Of a stretch of DNA of 64,000 nt, positions 52,451 to 62,006 are shown one piece after another. Under the pieces are notes generated by a model. That model saw only the letters and a list, made by a program, of their open reading frames with translations, searched no databases and was not told where the DNA came from. The position numbers and the translations under genes are program-made. Position 1 is the first letter of the stretch. Every line of letters starts with the position of its first letter. Source of the DNA: Proteiniphilum sp. UBA5384 (GTDB lineage Bacteria; Bacteroidota; Bacteroidia; Bacteroidales; Dysgonomonadaceae); the NCBI RefSeq assembly GCF_002410825.1, contig NZ_DHOS01000001.1, positions 231,048 to 295,047 on the forward strand, read 5' to 3'.

Positions 52451-55234
52451 TTATCCTCTTCCGGAATTTCTTCTTTCCCTATTATTTCTTCGTTGCATCT
52501 CGCCGCGAGACGGTGTTCCTCCTTTGAATACATTGAAACGGTATACAAAGTGGAAAATAAAATAACCGGTGAGCGTATTAGTGGTGGTATCACGAATAAA
52601 GTTTGATGATATATTCCTGCGAATGTTACTTTTTTGTTGCAGGATATCATATACTTTTAACCGGATAATACCGTTTTTCTGTTTCAATATTTGTTTTTCC
52701 AGAGACGCATTCCATAATACTTCTTTTTGTTTGAATCCATTTGCATAGCCTGAATTAGTAGAATAGCGTATATCACTCTGGACGTTCCAGTTGAACGGTA
52801 GATAGATGATTGTATTGGCTGAGGTGCCATAATTAAAAAATTCCCTGTCCTGTTTTCCTTCAAGAGTATTTTTTACCTTATTATAGGTAATATTACCCTT
52901 TACTGAAAGACTTATTTTCGAGGAACTGTAATTAAGACTCAGATTTTCGGAAAGATTGATCTGTTTGCTTACATTCTCTTCAAGATTGGAAAATCCGTTG
53001 TTTTGTTTGTAACTTCCAAAGGAAGTTGTAGTGACGGTGAATTTTTTACTTATGATCGGTTGAGTGGTAGTGAATCGCAAGCTGACATCCCAGTTACCAT
53101 TCACATTCATGTAGGTATTTTCTTTTCTTCCCGATTCCTGATCTGTGAAACGGGATGTAACTATTGCATTAGTCGTATAGTTGAAACTGGTATTTAACAT
53201 GTAAAAGCGGTTATCCTGTGGTTGAGAATGATGGTATCTCATATTGATACGGTGATTAAACGAGGGTTTAAGATCAGGATTACCGTAAGTGACGTTCAGG
53301 GGATTTGTGATATCCATTACCGGTGATATTTGGTTGACCGTAGGTTGGTTAGTAGTTCCGGTATAGGTAAATCGTAGATTCTTCTGTTTGGACCATGTAT
53401 AATTGAATTCTGCGTTGGGTGAATAATTGGTCACTTTTTGAGTAAGATCGCTGATCAGTGAATCGCCGATAAATGTCTTCCTTTGGGAAGAGGTAGGAAA
53501 GGCACTGAACCCCACGGAGTAGTTATATTTTTCTTTTTTCGAGCGGAAAGTGAAGCCTATATTCTGGTTCGTCGAGTTGTTTTCTTGTAGTTTACTGTAT
53601 TTTTTATCATAAACAGTGTAATTACCTTTCTCATCTTGTGTACGGGTATCTTTGTTTGATTGGGACGAATTTTGATGATAGCTGTAGGTGAACTGGAGAA
53701 ATTTCCGCTTCCCTATCGGTTCTACATACGAAATGGAAGAACGCCAGTTCGTACCATTATTTTGATTGGTGATGCGCTGGTCGATCAAGTCGTCCTTTTT
53801 TTTCCCGGTATAATAGGTGTTTGATAGGTTGTTTACTTTGCTTTTTGAATCATTGAGGCCGCTACCCAGGCCAATGCTGATGACTCGCCCCTTTTTCCCA
53901 AAGCGACGGCTGAGTTGAAGGTTTCCACCCAAGTTGAACCTGTCACCGTGTGACGCATAATCGGAATTTCCAAAATTGATAGTATCCCCATTTTCGCGGG
54001 TAGTAATAAAATTTCCATCCTCATCCCTTTCATTTCTTTGAAATGAAGCGTTGGGACGAAAAATAAGGGTAGTGAGCGAATCGGGTTTCCATTCCATTCG
54101 TAAATCAAAATTTACATTATCGCTGAAGCTGTCGGACCGTTCATTCTCTGATTCAAAAGTGTCTCCTTTGCTCAAAATATTTTGTGCATACATCTTGGAT
54201 ATCAATTCTGTATGAGTACGGCTATAGCGTAAATTACCCCCTATTTCCAGAGGTTTTGAGTATTCTTTACTAAAATTGAGACCGGCATTTTCTGATGTTG
54301 TGATTCCATTATTGCCGCCCCTTCCTCCATTTCGGTTATTCCCTCCACTTCGTCCGCCGAATACAGTGGAAGCCAAGTCGGAGAAACCGGCATTGTTCGT
54401 ATTGTTGACCCCTCCTATGAAAGTCACCTGGTCTCTGTTTTTCATATAGTTCACCATGGCATTGGCTTCATAGCGTTCCTTACTGCCATAGCCCGCGAAA
54501 GCATTTCCGAAAGCTCCTTTTTTCATATGAGGCTTGAGAGTGAGGTTGATCACCATCTCTTCTATCCCGTCATCGAATTCGGTTATTTTTTCCATTTCGC
54601 TCTTATTATCGAGTACCTGTAACTTATCTATCATTTTTGCAGGCAGATTTTTGGATGCAATCTTGGGATCGTCACTGAAAAATTCCTTGCCGTCTACCAA
54701 TATCTTTTTAATCTCTTTTCCATCCACTGTGATGCTACCGTCAGCATCGACTTCCACACCCGTCATTTCTTTGAGGATATCTTCTACCACTGCCATTTCA
54801 GCCACTTTGTATGAATCGGCATTATATTCCACCGTATCTCCTTTTACGATGATTTCGGGAGGACGTGCAGTGATAACGGTTTCTTCCAGTAAAATAGAAT
54901 TTTCATATAGGGTGAGTGTGTCTAAATAGATTGTCGGATGGAATGTTGTAAGAGAAACATCCTGAAATATATCCTGATAGCCGAGAAAAGATATCTGGGT
55001 GATATATGTGCCGGGCGCTACAGCGATAGAAAAGGAGCCGTCGGCGTTGGAAGATATTCCGGTGATCAACGTACTGTCTTCCGGTTGGAGGATACGGATT
55101 GTGGCTGCAGGTATGGCCCGACCGGTTTCTGCGTCAATGATTTTCCCTGTAATAATCCCTTTCTGAGGTGATTGGGCAATCATCCCATGGATGCATACAA
55201 ATGCAAAAATGAATATAATCACCCTCTTTCTCAT
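52451..55234 (-). CDS. TonB-dependent-type outer-membrane receptor (OMP family)
   Basis: 927 residues. Signal peptide about 1-20; regulatory-like domain about 28-110 (ITGKIIDAETGRAIPAATIR); plug-like region with VEDILKEMTGVEVDADGSIT, VDGKEIKKILVDGKEFFSDD and PAKMIDKLQVLDNKSEMEKI. The long barrel is interrupted by an Asn/Gly-rich loop (GGRSGGNNRNGGRGGNNG, about 294-313). The C-terminus is unusual: after the last strand comes a basic tail (RGEMQRRNNRERRNSGRG). There is no SusD partner. The substrate is unknown; the family often carries peptides or other non-glycan ligands. Confidence 0.88.
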   Translation of the reverse strand: MRKRVIIFIFAFVCIHGMIAQSPQKGIITGKIIDAETGRAIPAATIRILQPEDSTLITGISSNADGSFSIAVAPGTYITQISFLGYQDIFQDVSLTTFHPTIYLDTLTLYENSILLEETVITARPPEIIVKGDTVEYNADSYKVAEMAVVEDILKEMTGVEVDADGSITVDGKEIKKILVDGKEFFSDDPKIASKNLPAKMIDKLQVLDNKSEMEKITEFDDGIEEMVINLTLKPHMKKGAFGNAFAGYGSKERYEANAMVNYMKNRDQVTFIGGVNNTNNAGFSDLASTVFGGRSGGNNRNGGRGGNNGITTSENAGLNFSKEYSKPLEIGGNLRYSRTHTELISKMYAQNILSKGDTFESENERSDSFSDNVNFDLRMEWKPDSLTTLIFRPNASFQRNERDEDGNFITTRENGDTINFGNSDYASHGDRFNLGGNLQLSRRFGKKGRVISIGLGSGLNDSKSKVNNLSNTYYTGKKKDDLIDQRITNQNNGTNWRSSISYVEPIGKRKFLQFTYSYHQNSSQSNKDTRTQDEKGNYTVYDKKYSKLQENNSTNQNIGFTFRSKKEKYNYSVGFSAFPTSSQRKTFIGDSLISDLTQKVTNYSPNAEFNYTWSKQKNLRFTYTGTTNQPTVNQISPVMDITNPLNVTYGNPDLKPSFNHRINMRYHHSQPQDNRFYMLNTSFNYTTNAIVTSRFTDQESGRKENTYMNVNGNWDVSLRFTTTQPIISKKFTVTTTSFGSYKQNNGFSNLEENVSKQINLSENLSLNYSSSKISLSVKGNITYNKVKNTLEGKQDREFFNYGTSANTIIYLPFNWNVQSDIRYSTNSGYANGFKQKEVLWNASLEKQILKQKNGIIRLKVYDILQQKSNIRRNISSNFIRDTTTNTLTGYFIFHFVYRFNVFKGGTPSRGEMQRRNNRERRNSGRG

Positions 55235-55241
55235 CAGTCGG

Positions 55242-55273
55242 CAAAAATAAGTTTAAAATAAATGTGCGACAAA
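55242..55273 (-). promoter_or_regulatory. Consensus promoter of the receptor gene (near-leaderless)
   Basis: On the minus strand TTTG (55270-55273), 20 bp, TATTTTTG (55242-55249). Only 7 bp separate the -7 box from the start codon at 55234, so the leader is at most a few bases. Confidence 0.6.
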
Positions 55274-55331
55274 TGAAATAGATGAACCGCTGTTTTCTGT
55301 CGATGAATAGAAAAAAAAGAATTATCTGTTG

Positions 55332-55339
55332 TATCTTTG
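55332..55339 (+). promoter_or_regulatory. -7 box of the sulfhydrylase gene
   Basis: TATCTTTG, 25 bp before the ATG at 55365. Confidence 0.5.
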
Positions 55340-55364
55340 TGAAATTAAATTCGAATAGTAAATA

Positions 55365-56594
55365 ATGAACAAACAAGAGTATGAAACGAAACTATTGAGC
55401 ACGTCTTATCCTAAACAGGATCCTTATGGCGCACTCTCAATTCCCGTTTACCATGCATTGGCTTATGAGTTTGAAACTGCCGAGGAAATGGAAGCCGCTT
55501 TCTGCGGGTGGACGGACGAACATACTTATTCCCGTATAACCAACCCTACGGTGCAATATTTTGAGGAACGAGTGAAAAGGGTGACAGGCGCATATGGTGT
55601 GACTGCTCTCAATTCCGGTATGGCAGCAATCAGTAATACATTGATTACTTTGGCATGGAGTGGCAGTAATCTGGTTACCTCCCGTCATCTTTTTGGAAAT
55701 ACTTATTCCTTTTTCGTAAATACTCTGAAGGCATTCGGCATGGAGGTGAGGTTTTGTGACTTGACCCGGCCGGAGGAAGTTGCGGAATCTATCGACGAGA
55801 ATACCTGCGCGGTATTTCTGGAAATAATAACCAATCCCCAAATGGAAGTAGCCAATCTGGAGGGATTGAGCAATGTTGCCCATGACAGGAATGTTCCGTT
55901 GATTGCTGATACGACAATCATACCATTCACTGCTTTCCATGCTGCTGATTTTGGGGTGGATATTGAAGTGGTTTCAAGTACTAAATATATTTCGGGTGGA
56001 GCAACCAGTCTTGGTGGACTGATCATCGATTATGGTCGGTTTGATCAGTATCGTGCGCCCGCACTGAAAGCGCTGGCCGGTTCAGCTCAATCACCTTTCC
56101 ACACCAGATTACGGAAAGAAGTGCATAGGAATCTGGGAGCCTATATGACACCCGATGTTGCTTGCATGCAGACGCTTGGTTTAGAGACCTTGCAGATACG
56201 TTTCGATAGACAGGCTGTTTCCTGCATGGATTTGGCCCTGAAACTACAGACTTTGTCAAAAGTGCGGATGGTGAATTATAACGGATTAGAAAATAATCCA
56301 TTCTATGAAGTGAGTAGAAAGCAATTCGGTGATTATCCCGGTGCCATGCTCACCTTCGACCTGGGATCGAGAGAAGAGTGCTTTGCCTTTATGAATAAGC
56401 TTAAACTAATCCGTCGTGCGACCAATCTCTTCGATAACCGCTCGCTGATCATCCATCCGGCGAGTACTATTTTTGGTTCGTTCACTGCTGCGCAGCGGGA
56501 AATGATGAACGTGGAGGAAACAACGATACGTTTATCGGTGGGATTGGAAAATGTCGAAGAGCTGTTTGGAGATATTTGTCAGGCCCTGGGATAA
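55365..56594 (+). CDS. PLP-dependent O-acetylhomoserine sulfhydrylase-type enzyme (Cys/Met metabolism)
   Basis: 409 residues. The Cys/Met PLP family is shown by YSRITNPTVQYFEERV, TALNSGMAAISNTL, IADTTIIPF and the PLP-lysine motif SSTKYISGG (Lys207), then LIIHPASTIFG near the C-terminus. It most likely makes homocysteine from O-acetylhomoserine and sulfide; cystathionine gamma-synthase or lyase activity cannot be excluded. It converges with cysK, the second sulfide-using enzyme, across a shared terminator. Confidence 0.88.
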   Translation: MNKQEYETKLLSTSYPKQDPYGALSIPVYHALAYEFETAEEMEAAFCGWTDEHTYSRITNPTVQYFEERVKRVTGAYGVTALNSGMAAISNTLITLAWSGSNLVTSRHLFGNTYSFFVNTLKAFGMEVRFCDLTRPEEVAESIDENTCAVFLEIITNPQMEVANLEGLSNVAHDRNVPLIADTTIIPFTAFHAADFGVDIEVVSSTKYISGGATSLGGLIIDYGRFDQYRAPALKALAGSAQSPFHTRLRKEVHRNLGAYMTPDVACMQTLGLETLQIRFDRQAVSCMDLALKLQTLSKVRMVNYNGLENNPFYEVSRKQFGDYPGAMLTFDLGSREECFAFMNKLKLIRRATNLFDNRSLIIHPASTIFGSFTAAQREMMNVEETTIRLSVGLENVEELFGDICQALG

Positions 56595-56620
56595 TAAATT
56601 TCTTTGGATATAATATAATA

Positions 56621-56656
56621 ATCGCCCCATACTGCGTAAAAACGGTATGGGGCGAT
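56621..56656. terminator. Bidirectional terminator between the sulfhydrylase gene and cysK
   Basis: A perfect 12-bp stem, ATCGCCCCATAC with GTATGGGGCGAT, around a 12-base loop; T-rich on the plus-strand exit and usable on both strands. Confidence 0.85.
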
Positions 56657-56675
56657 AGTTTTTTGTTATTTTCTA

Positions 56676-57623
56676 TTATAGCGGATATTCATCGAACGCA
56701 TAAAGTAAGGTAGAGAGATATCGCTCTCCCGTATCCGGTAAAACAACTATAATATTCTTACCTTCGTTTTCCGGTTTTTTAGATAGCTGTAGCGCAGCGT
56801 ATGTAGCCGCTCCCGAAGAGATGCCTACCAGCAATCCTTCCGTTGCCGCTAACTTGCGACTGGTGCGAATTGCATCATCGTTGCTCACAGTGATTACCTC
56901 GTCCACTACGGAGGCATTGTATGTTCCGGGAACGAAGCCTGCGCCGATTCCCTGAATCTTGTGGGGACCCGGAGCACCCCCGGAGAGTACGGGAGAATCT
57001 GTAGGCTCTACTGCTACTACTTTAATATCGGGATTCAACTCTTTCAGCCGTTTTCCTGCTCCGCTTACGGTACCTCCTGTTCCGACCCCGCTCACAAGAA
57101 TATCCACTTTTCCATCGGTATCCCGCCATATCTCTTCTCCTGTAGTGCGGTAATGTATTTCCGGATTGGCCGGATTTTCAAATTGCTGAAGGATAACGGC
57201 ATTTGGTAATTCTGCCTGTAACTCGGATGCTTTCGCTATAGCTCCCTTCATGCCCTCAGTCCCGGGTGTAAGAACCAATTCTGCTCCCAGTGCTTTCAAT
57301 AAATTCCTTCGCTCAAGACTCATGGTCTCAGGCATGGTAAGAATAAGCCTGTATTTCTTGATAGAAGATACAAAAGCCAAGCCTATACCCGTGTTCCCGC
57401 TTGTCGGTTCAATAATTACTGAATCGGCTTTAAGCAAGCCATTCTGTTCAGCTGCCTCCACCATTGACAGCGCAATACGGTCTTTTACACTACCCTGCGG
57501 ATTGAAACTTTCTAACTTTGCAATAAGATTGGCATTCACCCCCTCTGATTGTTTGAACTGGTTGAGTTTTACTAAAGGAGTATTACCTATCAAATCTGTT
57601 AATTTTTCTGCAATTTTTGTCAT
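56676..57623 (-). CDS. cysK: Cysteine synthase A
   Basis: 315 residues from the ATG at 57623 (MTKIAEKLTDLIGNTPLVKL). The upstream extension crosses the promoter region and is not family-like. PLP lysine Lys47 in NPQGSVKDRI; phosphate loop GVGTGGTVSGAGK; substrate loop EPTSGNTGIGLA. It makes cysteine from O-acetylserine and sulfide. A -7 box TATTTTTG (minus strand) lies at 57648-57655. Confidence 0.96.
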   Translation of the reverse strand: MTKIAEKLTDLIGNTPLVKLNQFKQSEGVNANLIAKLESFNPQGSVKDRIALSMVEAAEQNGLLKADSVIIEPTSGNTGIGLAFVSSIKKYRLILTMPETMSLERRNLLKALGAELVLTPGTEGMKGAIAKASELQAELPNAVILQQFENPANPEIHYRTTGEEIWRDTDGKVDILVSGVGTGGTVSGAGKRLKELNPDIKVVAVEPTDSPVLSGGAPGPHKIQGIGAGFVPGTYNASVVDEVITVSNDDAIRTSRKLAATEGLLVGISSGAATYAALQLSKKPENEGKNIIVVLPDTGERYLSTLLYAFDEYPL

Positions 57624-57705
57624 AATAATCAATATTGAAATTTTTGACAAAAATAGGGGATATAATACTGGATTAAAATAGCACAATTATGGTATATTTA
57701 ATTTA

Positions 57706-58674
57706 TCAACTCCTTTCAATAATTTTCCAGATAGCCTCTACCCACATATCATTACTATTGAGTGCCGGTATAAAGGTGAATTTTTCACCCCCCGCCTCCA
57801 TAAATAATTTACGTGCTTCGATATCAACATCATAGAGTGTTTCCAGATTGTCGACGGGAAATCCCGGCGTTACTACTGCCACTTTTTTCCATCCCAATTT
57901 GGGTAGATCGCGGATGTCGGTATCGAGAAAGGGATTCAGCCAATTTTTTCCCCTCTGTGACGAGTAGAAAAGGAATGTGTCATGTGGATCGATACTCAGT
58001 TTATTGCAAAATAACCGGTTTGTCTCTTTTAATTGATAGACATAATCATATTCTTTTCCCTTTTTCCATCCTGTTTCTACCTGTGTCAGAGGAAGGCTGT
58101 GGTAGGAGAATATCAATTTGTCGATATCTTCCAGGTAAGGCTTTGCATTGGATATGAGTGCGTGAATAAAAGCGGGATGATTATAATAGGGGTCGGCAAA
58201 CTTCAACCGGAAAGAATGGGGATGTTTATAGAAGACATTCCCAATCATATCCTTCGAAGTCTGGGTAGTAGATTGAGCATAATGAGGATAGAGGGGGAAC
58301 ACTATTACCTCATGCAGTAACGGGCATTTTCTTTCCAACTCACGAAAAGCACCGGCTACATCCGGCTCTCCATAACGCATGGCAATTTCCACCGGAATGC
58401 CTTTCTGCTCTTCCAGTTTTTGTGCTAATTGCTGCATGTGATAAATGAGAGGAGAGACCGAAGATGTCTCTTCGTTATGCCAGATCAGTTCATATTTATC
58501 AGAGACCCGTGATCCGCTGCCCGGTGCGATTATATTTTTTGCAAGGAATTTCGACCACCATTCGGATTTTCCAGTTAGAAGCGGGTCAGAGAGCATGGCG
58601 CAAATAAAATTTTTTACGTCATTGGGTGCTGTACTCGCAGGGGTTCCCACATTTATTAATAATATACCTCTCAT
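57706..58674 (-). CDS. hemH: Ferrochelatase
   Basis: 322 residues from the ATG at 58674 (a TTG five codons upstream is possible). Signatures: GILLINVGTPASTAPNDVKN, IAMRYGEPDV, VIFPLYPHYAQSTTQT-like VFPLYPHYAQSTTQTS, FSYHSLPLTQVE (catalytic His) and TPGFPVDNLETLYDVDIEA (catalytic Glu). It inserts iron into protoporphyrin IX, so the organism can finish haem from porphyrin precursors. Confidence 0.95.
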   Translation of the reverse strand: MRGILLINVGTPASTAPNDVKNFICAMLSDPLLTGKSEWWSKFLAKNIIAPGSGSRVSDKYELIWHNEETSSVSPLIYHMQQLAQKLEEQKGIPVEIAMRYGEPDVAGAFRELERKCPLLHEVIVFPLYPHYAQSTTQTSKDMIGNVFYKHPHSFRLKFADPYYNHPAFIHALISNAKPYLEDIDKLIFSYHSLPLTQVETGWKKGKEYDYVYQLKETNRLFCNKLSIDPHDTFLFYSSQRGKNWLNPFLDTDIRDLPKLGWKKVAVVTPGFPVDNLETLYDVDIEARKLFMEAGGEKFTFIPALNSNDMWVEAIWKIIERS

Positions 58675-58773
58675 TTTACCAATTGCCAATTATTATCATA
58701 TCGCCGAAATCATTACACATCCACATTGCATTACCGAATTATCACAGCAATATATTACCCAATCAACGCATCT

Positions 58774-59811
58774 TTATTTCACGCAGGTTTGCAGCAACTG
58801 CGTAAATTCATCAGGTATAATCGTAATTGATTTTGTGTCTGCCGGAATAAGCATTGACTCCCCTTTACGGAGGACTTCATTGTTCCCTTTTTCATCTTTC
58901 ACCGTGCAGTGGCCGGCCATACAGATATAAATAACAAATGAATCGAGATCGTTATAATCCTGTTCCATGGGAGCATTTACTTCTAACAAGTGAGTAGTGA
59001 AATAGGGTGAAGTGACCAATTCTACGGGTTGGTTCACCTGATTTTCATATTCTGTCTTATAAGAATCATATACTTTGAAATCGATGGCCTCTTTTGCCAG
59101 TTCGGTATGGAGTTCGCGGCTGTTTCCTGAAGCATCTTTACGATTATAGTCATAAATACGATAAGTGATATCGGAGGTCTGTTGTATCTCGGCAATAAAG
59201 CATCCCGAACCGATAGCGTGCACACGTCCTGCAGGAAGATAAAAGACATCTCCGGCTTTTACCTCATACTTCATGAGTTTGTCGGTAAAAGTATTGTTCT
59301 TTACCGTTTCCGGATATTCTTCGGGGGTGATATTCTCCTTGAATCCGCAATAGAGATATGCACCCGGCGCCGCATGGATAACATACCACATTTCGGTTTT
59401 CCCAAATGAATTATGACGTTTTTTTGCCAGTGTGTCGTCGGGATGTACTTGAATGGACAGGTCGTCACGGGCATCAATAAATTTAATAAGTAAGGGAAAT
59501 GTATTTCCGAATTTGTGGTACACTTTTTTTCCCACCAGTTTCTCTTTGTAACGGTCGAGTAGTTCATCCAGTAATGTACCGGCTAAATGACCGTTAGAGA
59601 TACAGGAGATATTGCCACGTACACCCGAAATTTCCCAACTCTCGCCAATACCTTCCTGTATGGGGCTAATATTTTTGAAACGGCAGATATCCGATCCTCC
59701 CCAGATAATGGATTTAAGAATCGGTTCGAATTTAAACGGATAAAGTGTTCCGTTATTGAGAGGCAAATTTTTTATTGTATTGTTATCAGACATATTATAT
59801 TGTTTAATCAT
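58774..59811 (-). CDS. manA: Mannose-6-phosphate isomerase, class I
   Basis: 345 residues from the ATG at 59811; an ATG six codons in (59793) is equally plausible. Cupin-fold metal ligands appear in SIQVHPDD (His), GKTEMWYV (Glu) and LPAGRVHAIGSG (His). It interconverts fructose-6-phosphate and mannose-6-phosphate, feeding mannose and fucose nucleotide sugars. Its start lies 7 bp after the glgB stop, so the two are co-transcribed. Confidence 0.93.
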   Translation of the reverse strand: MIKQYNMSDNNTIKNLPLNNGTLYPFKFEPILKSIIWGGSDICRFKNISPIQEGIGESWEISGVRGNISCISNGHLAGTLLDELLDRYKEKLVGKKVYHKFGNTFPLLIKFIDARDDLSIQVHPDDTLAKKRHNSFGKTEMWYVIHAAPGAYLYCGFKENITPEEYPETVKNNTFTDKLMKYEVKAGDVFYLPAGRVHAIGSGCFIAEIQQTSDITYRIYDYNRKDASGNSRELHTELAKEAIDFKVYDSYKTEYENQVNQPVELVTSPYFTTHLLEVNAPMEQDYNDLDSFVIYICMAGHCTVKDEKGNNEVLRKGESMLIPADTKSITIIPDEFTQLLQTCVK

Positions 59812-59818
59812 TAAATCA

Positions 59819-61834
59819 TCATATCAATTTCATTACCATGGCCGTTCGCGCAGGCAGATAAAGTCTCAGCCACCCTTTATCGTCCTTGGCATAAAGAGGA
59901 TCATACATAGTGAAATGATGGAGAGTATCATCATTCAACCCGAATCCTCCGAACTTTTGATTATCGGTATCGAGTATAATTTCATACTCACCCTGGGGAA
60001 CCAGGATACCATAATCGCTGTACGATTTCTGTGGATTGAAATTATAAATAAAAAGCATATCCTTTCGCATATATGCCAGCATATTGTCATCATCCTTATC
60101 CCAAATCTTTACTAAAGGAAGTGCCTGGAAGTCGGGAACAGATTTGATAAGATGTAGCATAGCCTTGTCGAAATCACCCAGATAATGATACTTCAGGTTA
60201 TGGTCGTCAGCCAGATGCCATTGACGGCGGGCGTATTTGTAGGACCAGTGATTACCTTCACGGGGAAAATCGATCCACTCAGGATGTCCGAACTCATTCC
60301 CCATAAAATTGAGGTAACCTCCATTGATAGTGGTCGCTGTTACCAGACGGATCATTTTATGCAAGGCAATGCCACGGTCTACCGTATAAGAACTACTCAT
60401 CAGTTTCGACATAAACCAATACATATCGGCATCAATCAGCCTGAATATAATAGTTTTGTCTCCCACCAATGCCTGATCGTGGCTTTCTACGTAAGATATA
60501 GTTTTTTCATCGGTGCGCCGGTTCGTTGTTTCCCACCAGATGGCGCTGGGGTACCAATCCTCATCTTTTTTTTCTTTGATCGTTTTGATCCAGAAATCGG
60601 GAATATTCATTGCCATACGGTAGTCAAATCCATATCCGCCGGATTGGATGTCCAATGCCAATCCCGGCATGCCGCTAACTTCTTCGGCAATGGTGATGGC
60701 ATGGGGATTCACATCATGAATCAATTGATTGGCCAGTGTGAGATAACAAATGGCATCAGGGTCCTGATGGCCATTATAATAGTCGCTATAGGAACTGAAG
60801 CTTTCTTCCATGCCGTGACTATAGTACAACATCGATGTAACACCGTCAAACCGGAAGCCGTCGAACCGGAACTCTTCAAGCCAATATTTACAGTTGGAAA
60901 GCAGAAAATGCAATACCTCATCTTTACCGTAATCAAAACAGAGAGAATCCCATACTTTGTGTATCCTCCTGTTAGGATCCTGGGGGAAATACAGGTCATA
61001 ACTCCCATCTATCCTCCCAATACCTTCTATTTCGTTCTTCACTGCATGGGAATGTACGATATCCATGATGACTGCAATACCCATTTCATGAGCGGCATCA
61101 ATCAATTCCCGCAGTTCATCGGGAGTGCCATTCCGCGAAGAGGGCGCAAAAAAGCTTGATACATGGTATCCGAATGAACCATAGTAGGGATGTTCCTGGA
61201 TGGCCATGATCTGGATAGTGTTGTATCCGTTCTCTTTTATCCGTGGTAAAATATTTTCCCTGAATTCGTTGTAACTTCCTACCTTCTCTTCTGCGGTTGA
61301 CATCCCTATATGAGTCTCATAAATGAGCAGGGGTGAGCAGTCCGGTTTGAAATCGGTATGTTTGAAAGTGTATCTGTTTTCCGGTTCCCATACCTGTGCA
61401 CTGAAGATGAACGTGTTTACATCTTGCACCACACGTCTACACCATGCCGGTATCCGCTCTCCCGAACCGCCTTCCCAGCTTACATGCAATTTATAGAGAT
61501 CTTCATGATGGATATGTCCCGGGGGTACCTTTACCTCCCACACGCCGTGATCTACCCGTTTCAAACGAAATGATTCCTGCCGCTGCCAATCATTGAAGGT
61601 GCCTATCAGAAAAATATCGGAGGCGTTGGGCGCCCATTCGCGAAACACCCATCCATCGTTTGTTTTGTGTAACCCGAAATAGAGATAGCCACTTGCGAAA
61701 TCGGAAAGGGTGATCCTACCTCCCTGTGTGAGATCGGACAACCTTTTCAGGTAAAAGTTATGGCGCCCTGTGATTGCTTCGGCATAGGGATTGAGCCATG
61801 GATCGTTCTGAATAATATTAAGCATTGTGTGCAT
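59819..61834 (-). CDS. glgB: 1,4-alpha-glucan branching enzyme (eukaryote-type GH13)
   Basis: 671 residues. CBM48 domain about 55-145 (FREWAPNASDIFLIGTFNDW), then a GH13 barrel with YNTIQIMAIQEHPYYGSFGY, FRFDGFRFDGVTSMLY (nucleophile Asp330), ITIAEEVSGMPG (acid/base about Glu384) and YVESHDQALVG. These blocks match the eukaryote/Bacteroidetes subfamily GH13_8 rather than the E. coli type. It makes alpha-1,6 branches in glycogen. It is followed directly by manA. Confidence 0.94.
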   Translation of the reverse strand: MHTMLNIIQNDPWLNPYAEAITGRHNFYLKRLSDLTQGGRITLSDFASGYLYFGLHKTNDGWVFREWAPNASDIFLIGTFNDWQRQESFRLKRVDHGVWEVKVPPGHIHHEDLYKLHVSWEGGSGERIPAWCRRVVQDVNTFIFSAQVWEPENRYTFKHTDFKPDCSPLLIYETHIGMSTAEEKVGSYNEFRENILPRIKENGYNTIQIMAIQEHPYYGSFGYHVSSFFAPSSRNGTPDELRELIDAAHEMGIAVIMDIVHSHAVKNEIEGIGRIDGSYDLYFPQDPNRRIHKVWDSLCFDYGKDEVLHFLLSNCKYWLEEFRFDGFRFDGVTSMLYYSHGMEESFSSYSDYYNGHQDPDAICYLTLANQLIHDVNPHAITIAEEVSGMPGLALDIQSGGYGFDYRMAMNIPDFWIKTIKEKKDEDWYPSAIWWETTNRRTDEKTISYVESHDQALVGDKTIIFRLIDADMYWFMSKLMSSSYTVDRGIALHKMIRLVTATTINGGYLNFMGNEFGHPEWIDFPREGNHWSYKYARRQWHLADDHNLKYHYLGDFDKAMLHLIKSVPDFQALPLVKIWDKDDDNMLAYMRKDMLFIYNFNPQKSYSDYGILVPQGEYEIILDTDNQKFGGFGLNDDTLHHFTMYDPLYAKDDKGWLRLYLPARTAMVMKLI

Positions 61835-61890
61835 TAAATTAAAAGGGAGCTAAATCATAGTTGCCTTTTGTGAATATGAATCCAATACGA

Positions 61891-61898
61891 CAAAGATA
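61891..61898 (-). promoter_or_regulatory. -7 box of glgB-manA
   Basis: TATCTTTG on the minus strand, 56 bp before the glgB ATG, divergent from the PDZ-gene promoter. Confidence 0.5.
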
Positions 61899-61970
61899 AG
61901 AAATTGTAAATATTTCTCTCAATTTTTGATACTAAAAAAGAGGAGGTAAAATAAAATTGAGAAAAATGCA

Positions 61971-61978
61971 TATCTTTG
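61971..61978 (+). promoter_or_regulatory. -7 box of the PDZ-protein gene
   Basis: TATCTTTG, 28 bp before the ATG at 62007. Confidence 0.5.
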
Positions 61979-62006
61979 CGATTCAAGTTTAACAAAGAGT
62001 TATTTC

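Noticed and set aside
60185..61159. 324-codon plus-strand frame opposite glgB
   Set aside because: The glgB frame carries every GH13 motif; the opposite frame has no recognisable domain.
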